Assembly: GCF_009928525.1 (NCBI RefSeq)
Contig: NZ_JAABOK010000026.1
Span: 1-64,000 of the forward strand
Direction: 5' to 3'
Origin: Chitinophaga solisilvae
Lineage (GTDB): Bacteria > Bacteroidota > Bacteroidia > Chitinophagales > Chitinophagaceae
DNA length: 64,000 bases
This document shows, piece by piece, positions 35,525 to 44,541 of this stretch. The notes beneath the pieces are model-generated. The model saw only the letters and a list, made by a program, of their open reading frames with translations. It did no database searches and had not been told where the DNA came from. A program made the position numbers and the translations under genes. Each line of letters opens with the position of its first letter. The first letter of the stretch is position 1.

Positions 35525-36700
35525 TTATTTCAAATCAAGCATCAACGAAAACCTCACCGTATTCGACAATGGGTTTCTTGTTGTTCCTGATCCTGCCGGT
35601 ACGATATACGATAAATTAATGCCGAACTGCTGCAGTTTTAAGCCAACGCCGGTAGTGAAATACCTGCGGTTGCCTTTATTAACGCCTTCGCGGTAGTAGC
35701 CGCCTCTGACAGCAAACAGGTCGTTGTACCAGTATTCGGCGCCCACGGAGAGCATGACTTCCTGCAGTTCTTCCTTAAAGCCGCCGGGGGCATCCCCGAA
35801 GGAGCTGAACAGGGCGTCCATGGAGCCTTTGGTGGATACGGTACCGAGGCTGTCTGCCGAGATGGCCGGTGTGGGTACCAGCAGCTTATTCAGGTCCAGT
35901 GCAAAGGTGAGCTTATTGGCTTCATCCAGTTGGTGTGTATAGGCAGCGCCGATACCCAGGTTGGCAGGAATAAAGTACTTCTGTGCATCGCTGCCGTAGG
36001 AGATGCGGGTGCCCATATTGGTGAGGGCTGCGCCGAAGCTGAAATTACCGGACTGCCCGTTGTCATAGGTCATGCTGTTATGATAGGTGGCGGAGAGGTC
36101 TGCCGCAAATGCATGTCCTGCTTTAAAGGTACGTCCGGGGTCTGCGCCGTGTTGCCCGCTGCCCAGGTTGGAATAGATGTAGCGCATGGCGATACCCAGT
36201 GCCCAGTGGTCCGACAGTTTTCTGACGTATCCCGCATCTATGGCCATTTCATGGGGGCGGGAGCTACCTTGCTCCTGCCCCGCTTCATTCCTGAAGGTGA
36301 CGTTACCCATGGAAAAATAACGCATCGATGCGCTGATAACCTGCTGCTCGTCCAGCTTTTTGTAACCGCTCAGACTCGCCAGGTACATGTCTCCGATCAG
36401 ATCGCGGAGCCACGGCGTATAGGTTACGGAAACGCCTGCACGATTTTCGGTAAAGGCCAGCCGTGACAGGTTCCAGAAAGCGGCGTTGGCATCGGCGGAA
36501 AGCGCCAGCCCCGTTTCTCCCATGGCGCCGCTGCGGGCGTCCGGAGAAATCCTCAGAAAAGGTACGGCTGTACTGATGGTATTGGTTCTTCCGTCTACAT
36601 TAACAGCAGTGGAAGGTATCGTCTGCGCCTTTACCCTGCCGGGGAAAAGCGCGGTAGCAGCATACAGCCCGAGTGAACAAATGATATATCTGCGCAACAT
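35525..36700 (-). CDS. porV: PorV-family type IX secretion outer-membrane protein
   Basis: 391 residues, the normal PorV length. Signal peptide about 1-25 (ends VKAQ), then the family opening TAVPFLRISPDARSGAMGETGLALSADANAAFWNLSRLAF, followed by a 14-stranded FadL-like barrel pattern. PorV carries T9SS cargo from the translocon to the PorU attachment complex at the cell surface. Its start lies 29 bases after the end of the giant T9SS-sorted metalloprotease, so machinery and cargo are adjacent. Whether this is the sole housekeeping PorV or a dedicated paralogue cannot be told from the window. Confidence 0.88.
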   Translation of the reverse strand: MLRRYIICSLGLYAATALFPGRVKAQTIPSTAVNVDGRTNTISTAVPFLRISPDARSGAMGETGLALSADANAAFWNLSRLAFTENRAGVSVTYTPWLRDLIGDMYLASLSGYKKLDEQQVISASMRYFSMGNVTFRNEAGQEQGSSRPHEMAIDAGYVRKLSDHWALGIAMRYIYSNLGSGQHGADPGRTFKAGHAFAADLSATYHNSMTYDNGQSGNFSFGAALTNMGTRISYGSDAQKYFIPANLGIGAAYTHQLDEANKLTFALDLNKLLVPTPAISADSLGTVSTKGSMDALFSSFGDAPGGFKEELQEVMLSVGAEYWYNDLFAVRGGYYREGVNKGNRRYFTTGVGLKLQQFGINLSYIVPAGSGTTRNPLSNTVRFSLMLDLK

Positions 36701-36729
36701 TATTTCAGTTTTTTTGAATTAATAAATCA

Positions 36730-39700
36730 TCATAGTTTGATAAACCGTTGTGATTCCCATACCTCGCGGTTCTGCAGTTTCAGGATGTATACACCCGGCT
36801 GCAGGGAGGCTGCCGGCAGGTCATGTGTTTCTGCTACACGGCCTGCACTCTGCAGTTTGCCATGCATCATGATCCTGCCCGACATATCTATCACCTGGAA
36901 GCTGACCGTACCCGGTGTTCTGTTCAGGAAAGTGATACGCATATTTTTCGCTACCGGGTTAGGTGTAACCATCAACCCGAATGCTGCGCCCCTGCCCAGC
37001 TCCGGCTGTACCGGAACACCCGGATCTACCGGACCCGTTGTTCCCTTGATACAGATACCATCTATGGCGTAGTAATAGTGATGTGCATTTCTGCGGATGC
37101 GGATAAATATTTCCTTTCCGGCATATTTCGTGAGGTTGACTGTCCGCTCATTCCAGTTTTTGAAATTCGCCTTGTCTGTACTCAGCACAGTGATACTATC
37201 CCACTGGCCGGTCAGGGATGCGGATACAAAAATGGTAGTGGCTTTATCTTCCGGACGCGGCGCCGGCCATGCGGCATCCCATGCCAGGTTGTCTGTGAAG
37301 TGCAGCTCGGCAGTCTTCAGATCTTTCAGCGAAATCTTCGGCGTATAAAGATTGATCTCATCCGGTGCATCGATGCCTGCATTGAAGTTTTCGCCGACAA
37401 AGAGATACGGAGACTGATCCTTTCCCTTGATCACTGCCGGTGTGCCGTCAATGTCCACATTAGCGCTGCTGGTTACTTTATAACTCACGGTCATGCCGGC
37501 AGGGATATTCTCCGTCCAGCCGGCGGGCTTGCTGCCAGCGGCGGTGTTATCGAAGTTTTCTCCGGTTTTGCAATCTCCAGGCTCCGGATTTGTGCTGCCG
37601 CCCGACCCCTTAATACAGATATCATCCATCGCATAATAGAAATGATGGGCGTTCCTCCGGATACGGATGTAGATATCCTTACCGTCATATGCTTTCAGGT
37701 TAATGGTACGTGCATTCCATTTCGTGAAGTTGGCTTTGTTGGTGCCAAGGAAGGTGATGCTGTCCCACGGGCCGCTCTGGCTCAGTCCCACAAAGATGGT
37801 AGTGGCATTATCATCAGGTTTGTCTGCCGGCCAGGTTGGATCCCATGCCAGGTTATCCACAAAATGCAGTTCGGCATCCTTCACATCTTTCAGAGATATT
37901 TTTGAAGAATACAATGACATTTCATCCGGGCCATTTCCGGCATCGTTGAAATTCTCTCCCAGGAACAGGTAGGGAGAATTATCCGCCGCCTTGATGGTGG
38001 CTTTCATACCATCAATATTCACATTTTCACTGGTGCTGATGTTAACGGTAGCTTTGTTACCGGCCGGAATATCGTTTTTCCAGCCTGCCGGTGCTGCGCC
38101 GGTTTTCATCTTATCAAAATTTTCTCCTGCCTTACAATCCTTGCCCATACTTGGTTCCGGATCCGGATCAGGATTGGTACCACCACTGTTCTTCACACAG
38201 AGATTCTCTACAGCATAGTAGTAATGATGCGCATTCCTGCGGAAGCGGATATAAATATCCTTGCCATCATATTTGCTGAGATCAACCGTACGGTCGTTCC
38301 ACAGTTTGAAGCGGGCAGTGGTTGTAGCAAACGTGGTAACGCTGTCCCACGGACCGCCAACAGCCGTTGCTACAAAGAGCGTAGTCGCTTTATCTTCCGG
38401 ACGCGGATCAGGCCAGGAAGGATCCCAGGCAAGGTTATCTGAGAATGTAAACACCGCTTTTGTCAATCCTTTCAGCGATATTTTGTTCGTAATGATACTT
38501 AATTCATCTACTCCATTCAGGTCATCGTTGAAGTTCTCTCCCAAGATCAGGAACGGAGAGTTGTCGGAAGATTTGATGGTAGCCTGTGCACCGTCTATCG
38601 ATACATTTTCGCTGGCAGTGATTTTCGCTGCGGCTTTGTTGCCGGCAGGAATTTCACTCTTCCAGCCTGCCGGTGCGGCGCCGGTTTTCATCTTATCAAA
38701 ATTTTCTCCTGCCTTACAATCCTTGCCCATACTTGGTTCCGGATCCGGATCAGGATTGGTACTACCGCTGTTCTTCACGCAGAGATTTTCCAGCGCGTAA
38801 TAGTAATGATGTGCATTCCTGCGGAAGCGGATATAAATATCCTTGCCATCATATTTGCTGAGATCAACCGTACGGTCGTTCCACAGTTTGAAGCGGGCAG
38901 TGGTTGTAGCAAACGTGGTAACGCTGTCCCACGGACCGCCAACAGCCGTTGCTACAAAGAGCGTAGTCGCTTTATCTTCCGGACGCGGATCAGGCCAGGA
39001 AGGATCCCAGGCCAGGTTGTCTGAGAATGTAAACACCGCTTTCGTCAATCCTTTCAGCGATATTTTGTTCGTAATGATACTTAATTCATCTACTCCATTC
39101 AGGTCATCGTTGAAGTTCTCTCCCAAGATCAGGAACGGAGAATTGTCGGAAGATTTGATGGTAGCCTGTGCACCGTCTATCGATACATTTTCGCTGGCAG
39201 TGATTTTCGCTGCGGCTTTGTTGCCGGCAGGAATTTCACTCTTCCAGCCTGCCGGTGCGGCGCCGGTTTTCATCTTATCAAAATTTTCTCCTGCCTTACA
39301 ATCCTTGCCCATACTTGGTTCCGGATCGGGATCTGTATCCCCGCTGTTTTTCACGCAGAGATTTTCCAGCGCGTAATAGTAATGATGTGCATTCCTGCGG
39401 AAGCGGATATAAATATCCTTGCCATCATATTTGCTGAGATCAACCGTACGGTCGTTCCACAGTTTGAAGCGGGAAGTGGTTGTAGTAAACGTGGTAACGC
39501 TGTCCCACGGGCCGGTAGCAGCTGTCGCTACCAGGAGCGTAGTGGCTTTATCTTCCGGACGCGGATCAGGCCAGGAAGGATCCCAGGCCAGGTTATCGGC
39601 GAAGGTCAGTACAGATTTGGTTAATCCTTTCAGGGATACTTTGTTGGTGATGAGATTTAATTCATCTATCCCATTCAGGTCATCGTTGAAGTTTTCTCCC

Positions 39701-42700
39701 AGTATCAGGAACGGAGAGTTGTCGGAAGATTTGATGGTAGCCTGTTTTCCGTCTACAGATACATTCTCGCTGACAGCAATTTTTGCAGCCGCTTTATTAC
39801 CACCCGGAATCTTTATCGTCCAGCCACCGGGTTTTTGTCCGACGGTCATTTTATCGAAATTTTCACCGGCCTTGCAACCTGTTCCCATGCTGGGTTCCGG
39901 ATCAGGCGCTGCTACGCCGCTCTGCACGCAGAAATCATCTGCAGCGTAGAAATAGTGATGTTTGTTTCTGCTGATACGGAGATAAACAGTTTTACCGGTG
40001 AAGGCGGAGAGGTCTATCTTACGTTCATTCCACTGGCCGATGGCAGCCTTGTCGGTAGTCAATACCGCTACGCTGGTCCATGGGCCTGTCAGTGATTCAG
40101 CTACATATACCGTTGTGGCTTTATCTTCCGGACGTGCTTCCGGCCAGGCCAGATCCCAGGAAAGGTTATCTGCAAACAATACAACCGGTTTCACGATACC
40201 TGCGAGGTTCAGTTTGCCGGAATATACATTTACTTCTGCTGCATTGTTAACGGCATCATCATAGTTTTCTCCCAGGAAAAGATAATTGGAATTATCTGCT
40301 GCTTTGAGATAAGCCATGGAGGTAACGAGCCTTACTGTTTCCTGTTTGCTGACACGGAACTTGCCGCCTTTCAGTGTAGCAGGCACCTGCTGTGTCCATC
40401 CCGGTGCGAGGTTATCCGGCAGGGTGGTATTGAAATTCTCACCCGCCTTACAATCTGCTCCCATGCTGGGTTCCGGCTCAGGTTCCACGGTACCGTCCCA
40501 CTCTTTGATACACATATCATCAAACGCATAGAAGAAGTGGTGTTGATTGCGGCGTATGCGTATATACACATCTTTGCCTGTAAAGGAAGCCGGGAGCTTC
40601 ATCTTCCTGTCATTCCACTTGCCCATGAGGGATTTGTTGGTACTGAGCGTGGCTACCGTTTCCCACGGACCTGCCAGGGAGGTAGCTGCCAGGATGGTGG
40701 TGGATCTGTCGTCCGGACGCGGATCAGGCCATGATTTATCCCAGGCCAGGTTATCCACAAAATACAGTGCCGGTTCTTTGATACCTGCCAGCTGGTACTG
40801 CTGTGTGATTACATTCACTTCATCAGCGCTGTTGGTTTCGCTGTTGAAGTTTTCACCGATGAAGAGGTATCCGCTGTTATCTTTTGCTGTCAGAGCCACC
40901 ATCGGGCCGTCCAGGTCAACGGTTTCTGTTTTGCTGACTTTTGCTACGGCGAAGTTTCCGGCAGGTATTTGTTTGGTCCAGCCGGCAGGCAGACTGCCCA
41001 GCGCACTGTAGTTGAAGTCTTCTCCCTGTTTACAGGCAGAAGGGCTTTTTTCTACTACCGATATTGTTTTGGTGAGTGTGTTTTCGCCATACTGATTTTT
41101 TACTTTCAGTGTAACATTGTAGGTTCCTTTCTTATTAAATACAGCAGTAGCCGTAGCGGTATTCAGGATAACGGGCGTGCCGGAACCGTTGTCGATGGTC
41201 CATTCCCATGATGCGGGGAAATGAACGGAGGCATCGGTAAAGGTAACGGTGGTATTCACGCCGGCCAGTACGCTTTCCACGTCCATGCTGAAAACAGCGC
41301 GTGGCGGGCATACGTTGTCATATTCGTTTCTCACACCGGTAGCTTCCAGGTTGCTGAGCTGCCAGATGGATTTACGCGCCACATGATACATGGCTTGTGT
41401 AGCGCGGCTCATCTGTCCGGCGGTAAACATCTTATAACAGGTGGTGTTATAATCCATGAAGTTTTCGCCGTTGATTTTATGTCCGCATACAGTAGCGTTA
41501 CAACCGCCTCCGGCCACGTTGGTAGAAGGCGTATCATCCACGCCGTCGCCGGCGCCGGCGCAGTTGTTGCCGTCGAAGGTATGCTTCAGGTTGAGCCAGT
41601 GGCCCAGCTCATGCGAGAAGGTAGAATTAAAGCTGCGGTTGTTGGTAGATATACCGCCCATCCCCAGGTACCATCCGTTGAAAACGATACGGGATGTTTT
41701 ACGGTCGTTCATACCTTTGTCAGGATACCAGGCGATACCGGAGTTGTTGGCATCGTAGTTATAATCTGTAACCGCGGTAGTCCATCCTGCAGGCAAAGCG
41801 CCGGCAGCGGCGGATTCAAAGCCTTCTGTGAAAGTGCAGGCAGTGGTACCTGCTGCTTTGATGCACACATTATCCAGCGCGTAGTAGAAATGATGTTTAT
41901 TTCTGCGGAAGTTGATATAAACCTGCTTGCCGGCCCAGGCAGACAGATCTACCTGACGCGGCAGCCATCTGTTGAAATCAGATTTGGAGGTAGCGATGGT
42001 CTGCACTTCCTGCCAGGGGCCGTTGAGCGCTTCGGCTACCAGTATGGTGGTACTTTTATCTTCCGGCCGGCTGGTGGGGTATGCCGGGTCCCAGCTGAGG
42101 TTATCGGAGAATGTCAGCAACGGGCGCTGCACATTTCTCAGATCTACTTTCGGCGTGTATACATTGAGGGTAACGGCGCCGCCGCTGAAGTAGTTCTCTC
42201 CCACATAAAAAAACTGCTGGCTGTTTTCTCCCGTGATGAGCTGCTTTGTTTCAATGTCCGTTTCCTGTTTGCTCACTTTAAAAGTGGCTTTGGGCATAGG
42301 TTTGTTGTTATGCTCCAGGTAGTTCATGACATATACGTTACAGTATTTGTAGTTATCCCAGGCATATTTGGCAACGGAGTCTTCAGCTTCGCGGGTAGCG
42401 TCTCCGAAGAATCTCCTCTCTGCATGATAGGTAGCGCCTTGTGTGGGTTGCCCCTGCGGATCTTTCTTCGCCATTACGAACTTCACGCGCATACGGGCGG
42501 CGATCGGCGCAAACAGCGGATCGATGGTGCTGATCAGCTGTTTGTTGCGCATATTAAAATCTTCGTTGGCAATGTCGAGTGCGGACTGCAGCTGCGACAT
42601 GGGCACCAGCCTGGCGGCGGCCTCCGGGGAGTCGCCGTAGAATACGTGAAATACAACCGGTATGACAAACAGCTGCATAGCGCAGGTGTCGTCTGCAGGA

Positions 42701-42927
42701 CCGGCGGCACGCGCATGGCGTGCGTTGCCGGTAACTACCTCTTTCTGTATACGCTGCAGGTATTTTTCATAATCCTGCATGCGTGCTTTGGCGGAAGGAT
42801 GCAGCCTGTAATATTCTTCCATAGCGCGTTCTGTACCGCAGACGGGGCTTTGGGCGTAGACCCCGCCGGTGCAGAACAGCAGGCATATTATCAGTGCTGA
42901 TAACAGTCTGGTAAAGGAATTAGTCAT
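36730..42927 (-). CDS. Giant secreted M43 (pappalysin/cytophagalysin-type) metalloprotease with repeat domains and T9SS sorting tail
   Basis: 2065 residues. Signal peptide 1-25. The M43 catalytic domain has the zinc motif HELGHWLNLKH (439-449) and Met-turn MDY (491-493), with DDTPSTN between. Residues ~211-395, between the VYVMNYLE strand and GIAWYPD, are occupied by one copy of the repeat found later, in shifted register. A PKD domain follows (about 541-632), then seven tandem repeats of ~190 residues, each opening with CKxGENF...GW and carrying DNLAWDxxWPxxRPEDKATT, GPWDS and RRNAHHYYYA; they resemble choice-of-anchor J/MAM-like jelly rolls joined by DPEPSMG linkers. The C-terminal ~80 residues are a T9SS type A sorting domain (PNP; GRIMMHG; LQPGVYILKL). 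It should be exported, attached at the surface and digest proteins for the adjacent SusCD pair. The repeats are likely binding modules. Confidence 0.92.
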   Translation of the reverse strand: MTNSFTRLLSALIICLLFCTGGVYAQSPVCGTERAMEEYYRLHPSAKARMQDYEKYLQRIQKEVVTGNARHARAAGPADDTCAMQLFVIPVVFHVFYGDSPEAAARLVPMSQLQSALDIANEDFNMRNKQLISTIDPLFAPIAARMRVKFVMAKKDPQGQPTQGATYHAERRFFGDATREAEDSVAKYAWDNYKYCNVYVMNYLEHNNKPMPKATFKVSKQETDIETKQLITGENSQQFFYVGENYFSGGAVTLNVYTPKVDLRNVQRPLLTFSDNLSWDPAYPTSRPEDKSTTILVAEALNGPWQEVQTIATSKSDFNRWLPRQVDLSAWAGKQVYINFRRNKHHFYYALDNVCIKAAGTTACTFTEGFESAAAGALPAGWTTAVTDYNYDANNSGIAWYPDKGMNDRKTSRIVFNGWYLGMGGISTNNRSFNSTFSHELGHWLNLKHTFDGNNCAGAGDGVDDTPSTNVAGGGCNATVCGHKINGENFMDYNTTCYKMFTAGQMSRATQAMYHVARKSIWQLSNLEATGVRNEYDNVCPPRAVFSMDVESVLAGVNTTVTFTDASVHFPASWEWTIDNGSGTPVILNTATATAVFNKKGTYNVTLKVKNQYGENTLTKTISVVEKSPSACKQGEDFNYSALGSLPAGWTKQIPAGNFAVAKVSKTETVDLDGPMVALTAKDNSGYLFIGENFNSETNSADEVNVITQQYQLAGIKEPALYFVDNLAWDKSWPDPRPDDRSTTILAATSLAGPWETVATLSTNKSLMGKWNDRKMKLPASFTGKDVYIRIRRNQHHFFYAFDDMCIKEWDGTVEPEPEPSMGADCKAGENFNTTLPDNLAPGWTQQVPATLKGGKFRVSKQETVRLVTSMAYLKAADNSNYLFLGENYDDAVNNAAEVNVYSGKLNLAGIVKPVVLFADNLSWDLAWPEARPEDKATTVYVAESLTGPWTSVAVLTTDKAAIGQWNERKIDLSAFTGKTVYLRISRNKHHYFYAADDFCVQSGVAAPDPEPSMGTGCKAGENFDKMTVGQKPGGWTIKIPGGNKAAAKIAVSENVSVDGKQATIKSSDNSPFLILGENFNDDLNGIDELNLITNKVSLKGLTKSVLTFADNLAWDPSWPDPRPEDKATTLLVATAATGPWDSVTTFTTTTSRFKLWNDRTVDLSKYDGKDIYIRFRRNAHHYYYALENLCVKNSGDTDPDPEPSMGKDCKAGENFDKMKTGAAPAGWKSEIPAGNKAAAKITASENVSIDGAQATIKSSDNSPFLILGENFNDDLNGVDELSIITNKISLKGLTKAVFTFSDNLAWDPSWPDPRPEDKATTLFVATAVGGPWDSVTTFATTTARFKLWNDRTVDLSKYDGKDIYIRFRRNAHHYYYALENLCVKNSGSTNPDPDPEPSMGKDCKAGENFDKMKTGAAPAGWKSEIPAGNKAAAKITASENVSIDGAQATIKSSDNSPFLILGENFNDDLNGVDELSIITNKISLKGLTKAVFTFSDNLAWDPSWPDPRPEDKATTLFVATAVGGPWDSVTTFATTTARFKLWNDRTVDLSKYDGKDIYIRFRRNAHHYYYAVENLCVKNSGGTNPDPDPEPSMGKDCKAGENFDKMKTGAAPAGWKNDIPAGNKATVNISTSENVNIDGMKATIKAADNSPYLFLGENFNDAGNGPDEMSLYSSKISLKDVKDAELHFVDNLAWDPTWPADKPDDNATTIFVGLSQSGPWDSITFLGTNKANFTKWNARTINLKAYDGKDIYIRIRRNAHHFYYAMDDICIKGSGGSTNPEPGDCKTGENFDNTAAGSKPAGWTENIPAGMTVSYKVTSSANVDIDGTPAVIKGKDQSPYLFVGENFNAGIDAPDEINLYTPKISLKDLKTAELHFTDNLAWDAAWPAPRPEDKATTIFVSASLTGQWDSITVLSTDKANFKNWNERTVNLTKYAGKEIFIRIRRNAHHYYYAIDGICIKGTTGPVDPGVPVQPELGRGAAFGLMVTPNPVAKNMRITFLNRTPGTVSFQVIDMSGRIMMHGKLQSAGRVAETHDLPAASLQPGVYILKLQNREVWESQRFIKL
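38101..39460 (-). repeat. Near-identical tandem 582-bp repeats inside the M43 protease gene
   Basis: The block beginning ggttttcatcttatcaaa starts at 38101, 38683 and 39265, a period of 582 bases. Units 38101-38682 and 38683-39264 differ at only a few bases over most of their length and encode almost the same protein repeat; identity continues into the third unit to about 39460 with small changes in the linker. The other repeats of the gene are much more diverged, so this is a recent duplication, and copy number may vary by recombination. Confidence 0.88.
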
Positions 42928-42968
42928 GATCGTTTCTTTAGTTGATAAAATGTAACATGGCGGCAGGA

Positions 42969-44495
42969 TCAGATGCCGCTGTTATTATCCACTTCACTTT
43001 TAGGCAGCGGATAGTATGCCTTGTCCGCCGAATAGCCGCGGCCGGCTTCTTTCATATTGGTTTCCAGCAGCCCCCATCTGCGCAGGTCGTAGTAGCGGCT
43101 GCCTTCCATGGTCAGTTCCATTACCCTTTCATGTATCAGCTGCTTAAATACTTCTTCTTTCGCAGTGATGGTGAGCGCCGGCATACCAGCGCGTTTCCGC
43201 ACGTCGTTGATAACCGGGATGGCTTCCGGGGTGCGGTCTGCAGCGTTGAGTGCTTCTGCATACAGCAGCAGCACATCTGCATAACGCATCAGCGGCATAT
43301 TGATATCGTTGGCCTGCTGCATACGCAGCGTATCAACGGGCAGCCATTTGCGGAAGGCTACGGCATCGGTATTATTTTTAAACCAGGCGGTGAAAGTTTT
43401 GCTGTATACGCGTTTGGCCTGCGCGTCATTGAAATAGGCATCGTTGAAGTAGATAGTGCCATACGCACGTTTGTCAAAGTTACCGTCAGCAGCTATCCTG
43501 CCTTCTCTGGTCATCTCTGTCACCAGGCGCTGTGTACCGTATATTTCACCATAGCCTTTAAATTCGCGGGCGCCAATCCAGGCGTTGAGCATAAACTTGT
43601 AGTAGGCGCCGTTGCTTTCGTCGGCAGACTGCTGCAATTCAAAGACAGATTCCCGGCTGTTTTTGACGGTACCGTTGAACATACTGTTATAGTCTGCTTC
43701 CAGCGAATATTCCCCGGAGGCTTTCACTTCGCCGAGCCACTGCGCCGCCTCCTTGTAATAGGCGGCCGCCTGGTCTTTATATTCACCGGCCATATACAGG
43801 TATACTTTACCGAGATAAGCCTGTGCAGCGCCTTTTGTGGCACGCCCCATTTCTGTATTCGGACGTTTGGAACGGAGCGGCAGATTAGCGGCTGCTTCTT
43901 TCAGGTCTGCCACAATGAAATCCCACACTGCCTTTTTATCTGACAAGGGATGTCCGATTTCCTGATCGCTTTTAGGTACGCGGTCGCGTAACACCAGCTG
44001 CTGAAAATTTTTAGCCAGGGAGAAGTAATAATAGGCGCGGAGAAAATGCGCTTCGCCCAGGATCATCTTTTTGCTGGGTGCATCTATTTTGGTGTCGGGC
44101 ATCTCTCCTACCTTCTCTATCACCTGGTTGGCGAAGTTGATGCCGAGATAGCTGCCGGACCATAACACTTCCACCGCAAGGTTGCCGGCGGTGAAGTTGA
44201 AATTGTAATGCTCCAGCCACCAGGGGTAGTTGTCTGCATCCGCGCCGGGCACCACATAGTCTTCCCGGTAATACTCTCTCACAGAGCGGGCTTCAATAAA
44301 GCTGGTCCAGTCGGTAGCTCCTTCCAGCTGCCCGTATACTGCTGCCAGTCCGGATAACGCATCACTCTTATTTCTCCAGAATTTATCGGTGGTCAGCTGG
44401 TCGGGCGCCTGCTGCTCCAGGAAACTTTTCTCACAGGAAGAAAATCCGATGGCCGCAGTCAGCAGTGTGCACAATAATATTTTAGAATAGTTCAT
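42969..44495 (-). CDS. SusD/RagB-family nutrient-binding lipoprotein (locus 1)
   Basis: 508 residues from the ATG at 44495, which opens a clean lipoprotein signal (GFSSC, about 15-19). Upstream in-frame ATGs would add residues lying inside the end of the SusC gene. Typical SusD features: EQQAPDQLTTDKFW near the start, LGEAHFLRAYYYFSLAKNF (TPR-like), and DVLLLYAEALN with INDVRKRAG and FKQLIHERVMELTMEGSRYYDLRRWG near the C-terminus. SusD forms the surface lid of the SusC channel and captures substrate. The partner SusC lies 46 bases upstream and the secreted protease gene 41 bases downstream, which points to peptide rather than glycan substrate. Confidence 0.95.
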   Translation of the reverse strand: MNYSKILLCTLLTAAIGFSSCEKSFLEQQAPDQLTTDKFWRNKSDALSGLAAVYGQLEGATDWTSFIEARSVREYYREDYVVPGADADNYPWWLEHYNFNFTAGNLAVEVLWSGSYLGINFANQVIEKVGEMPDTKIDAPSKKMILGEAHFLRAYYYFSLAKNFQQLVLRDRVPKSDQEIGHPLSDKKAVWDFIVADLKEAAANLPLRSKRPNTEMGRATKGAAQAYLGKVYLYMAGEYKDQAAAYYKEAAQWLGEVKASGEYSLEADYNSMFNGTVKNSRESVFELQQSADESNGAYYKFMLNAWIGAREFKGYGEIYGTQRLVTEMTREGRIAADGNFDKRAYGTIYFNDAYFNDAQAKRVYSKTFTAWFKNNTDAVAFRKWLPVDTLRMQQANDINMPLMRYADVLLLYAEALNAADRTPEAIPVINDVRKRAGMPALTITAKEEVFKQLIHERVMELTMEGSRYYDLRRWGLLETNMKEAGRGYSADKAYYPLPKSEVDNNSGI

Positions 44496-44541
44496 ACGAT
44501 CGCTTTTAAATGGTAAAAGTGTCATCATCATACTGCAGACA

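Noticed and set aside
41221-42900. Open frame of 559 codons on the plus strand opposite the M43 protease
   Set aside because: It mirrors the protease coding strand, has no family motif, and the opposite strand carries an unambiguous protein. The same applies to plus-strand frames at 36823-37905 and 42942-43943 and to those opposite the NRPS genes.
36730-42927. CRISPR array or IS element in the repeated DNA
   Set aside because: The repeats are 570-580 bases, in frame and coding; there are no short spacers, no cas genes and no transposase.
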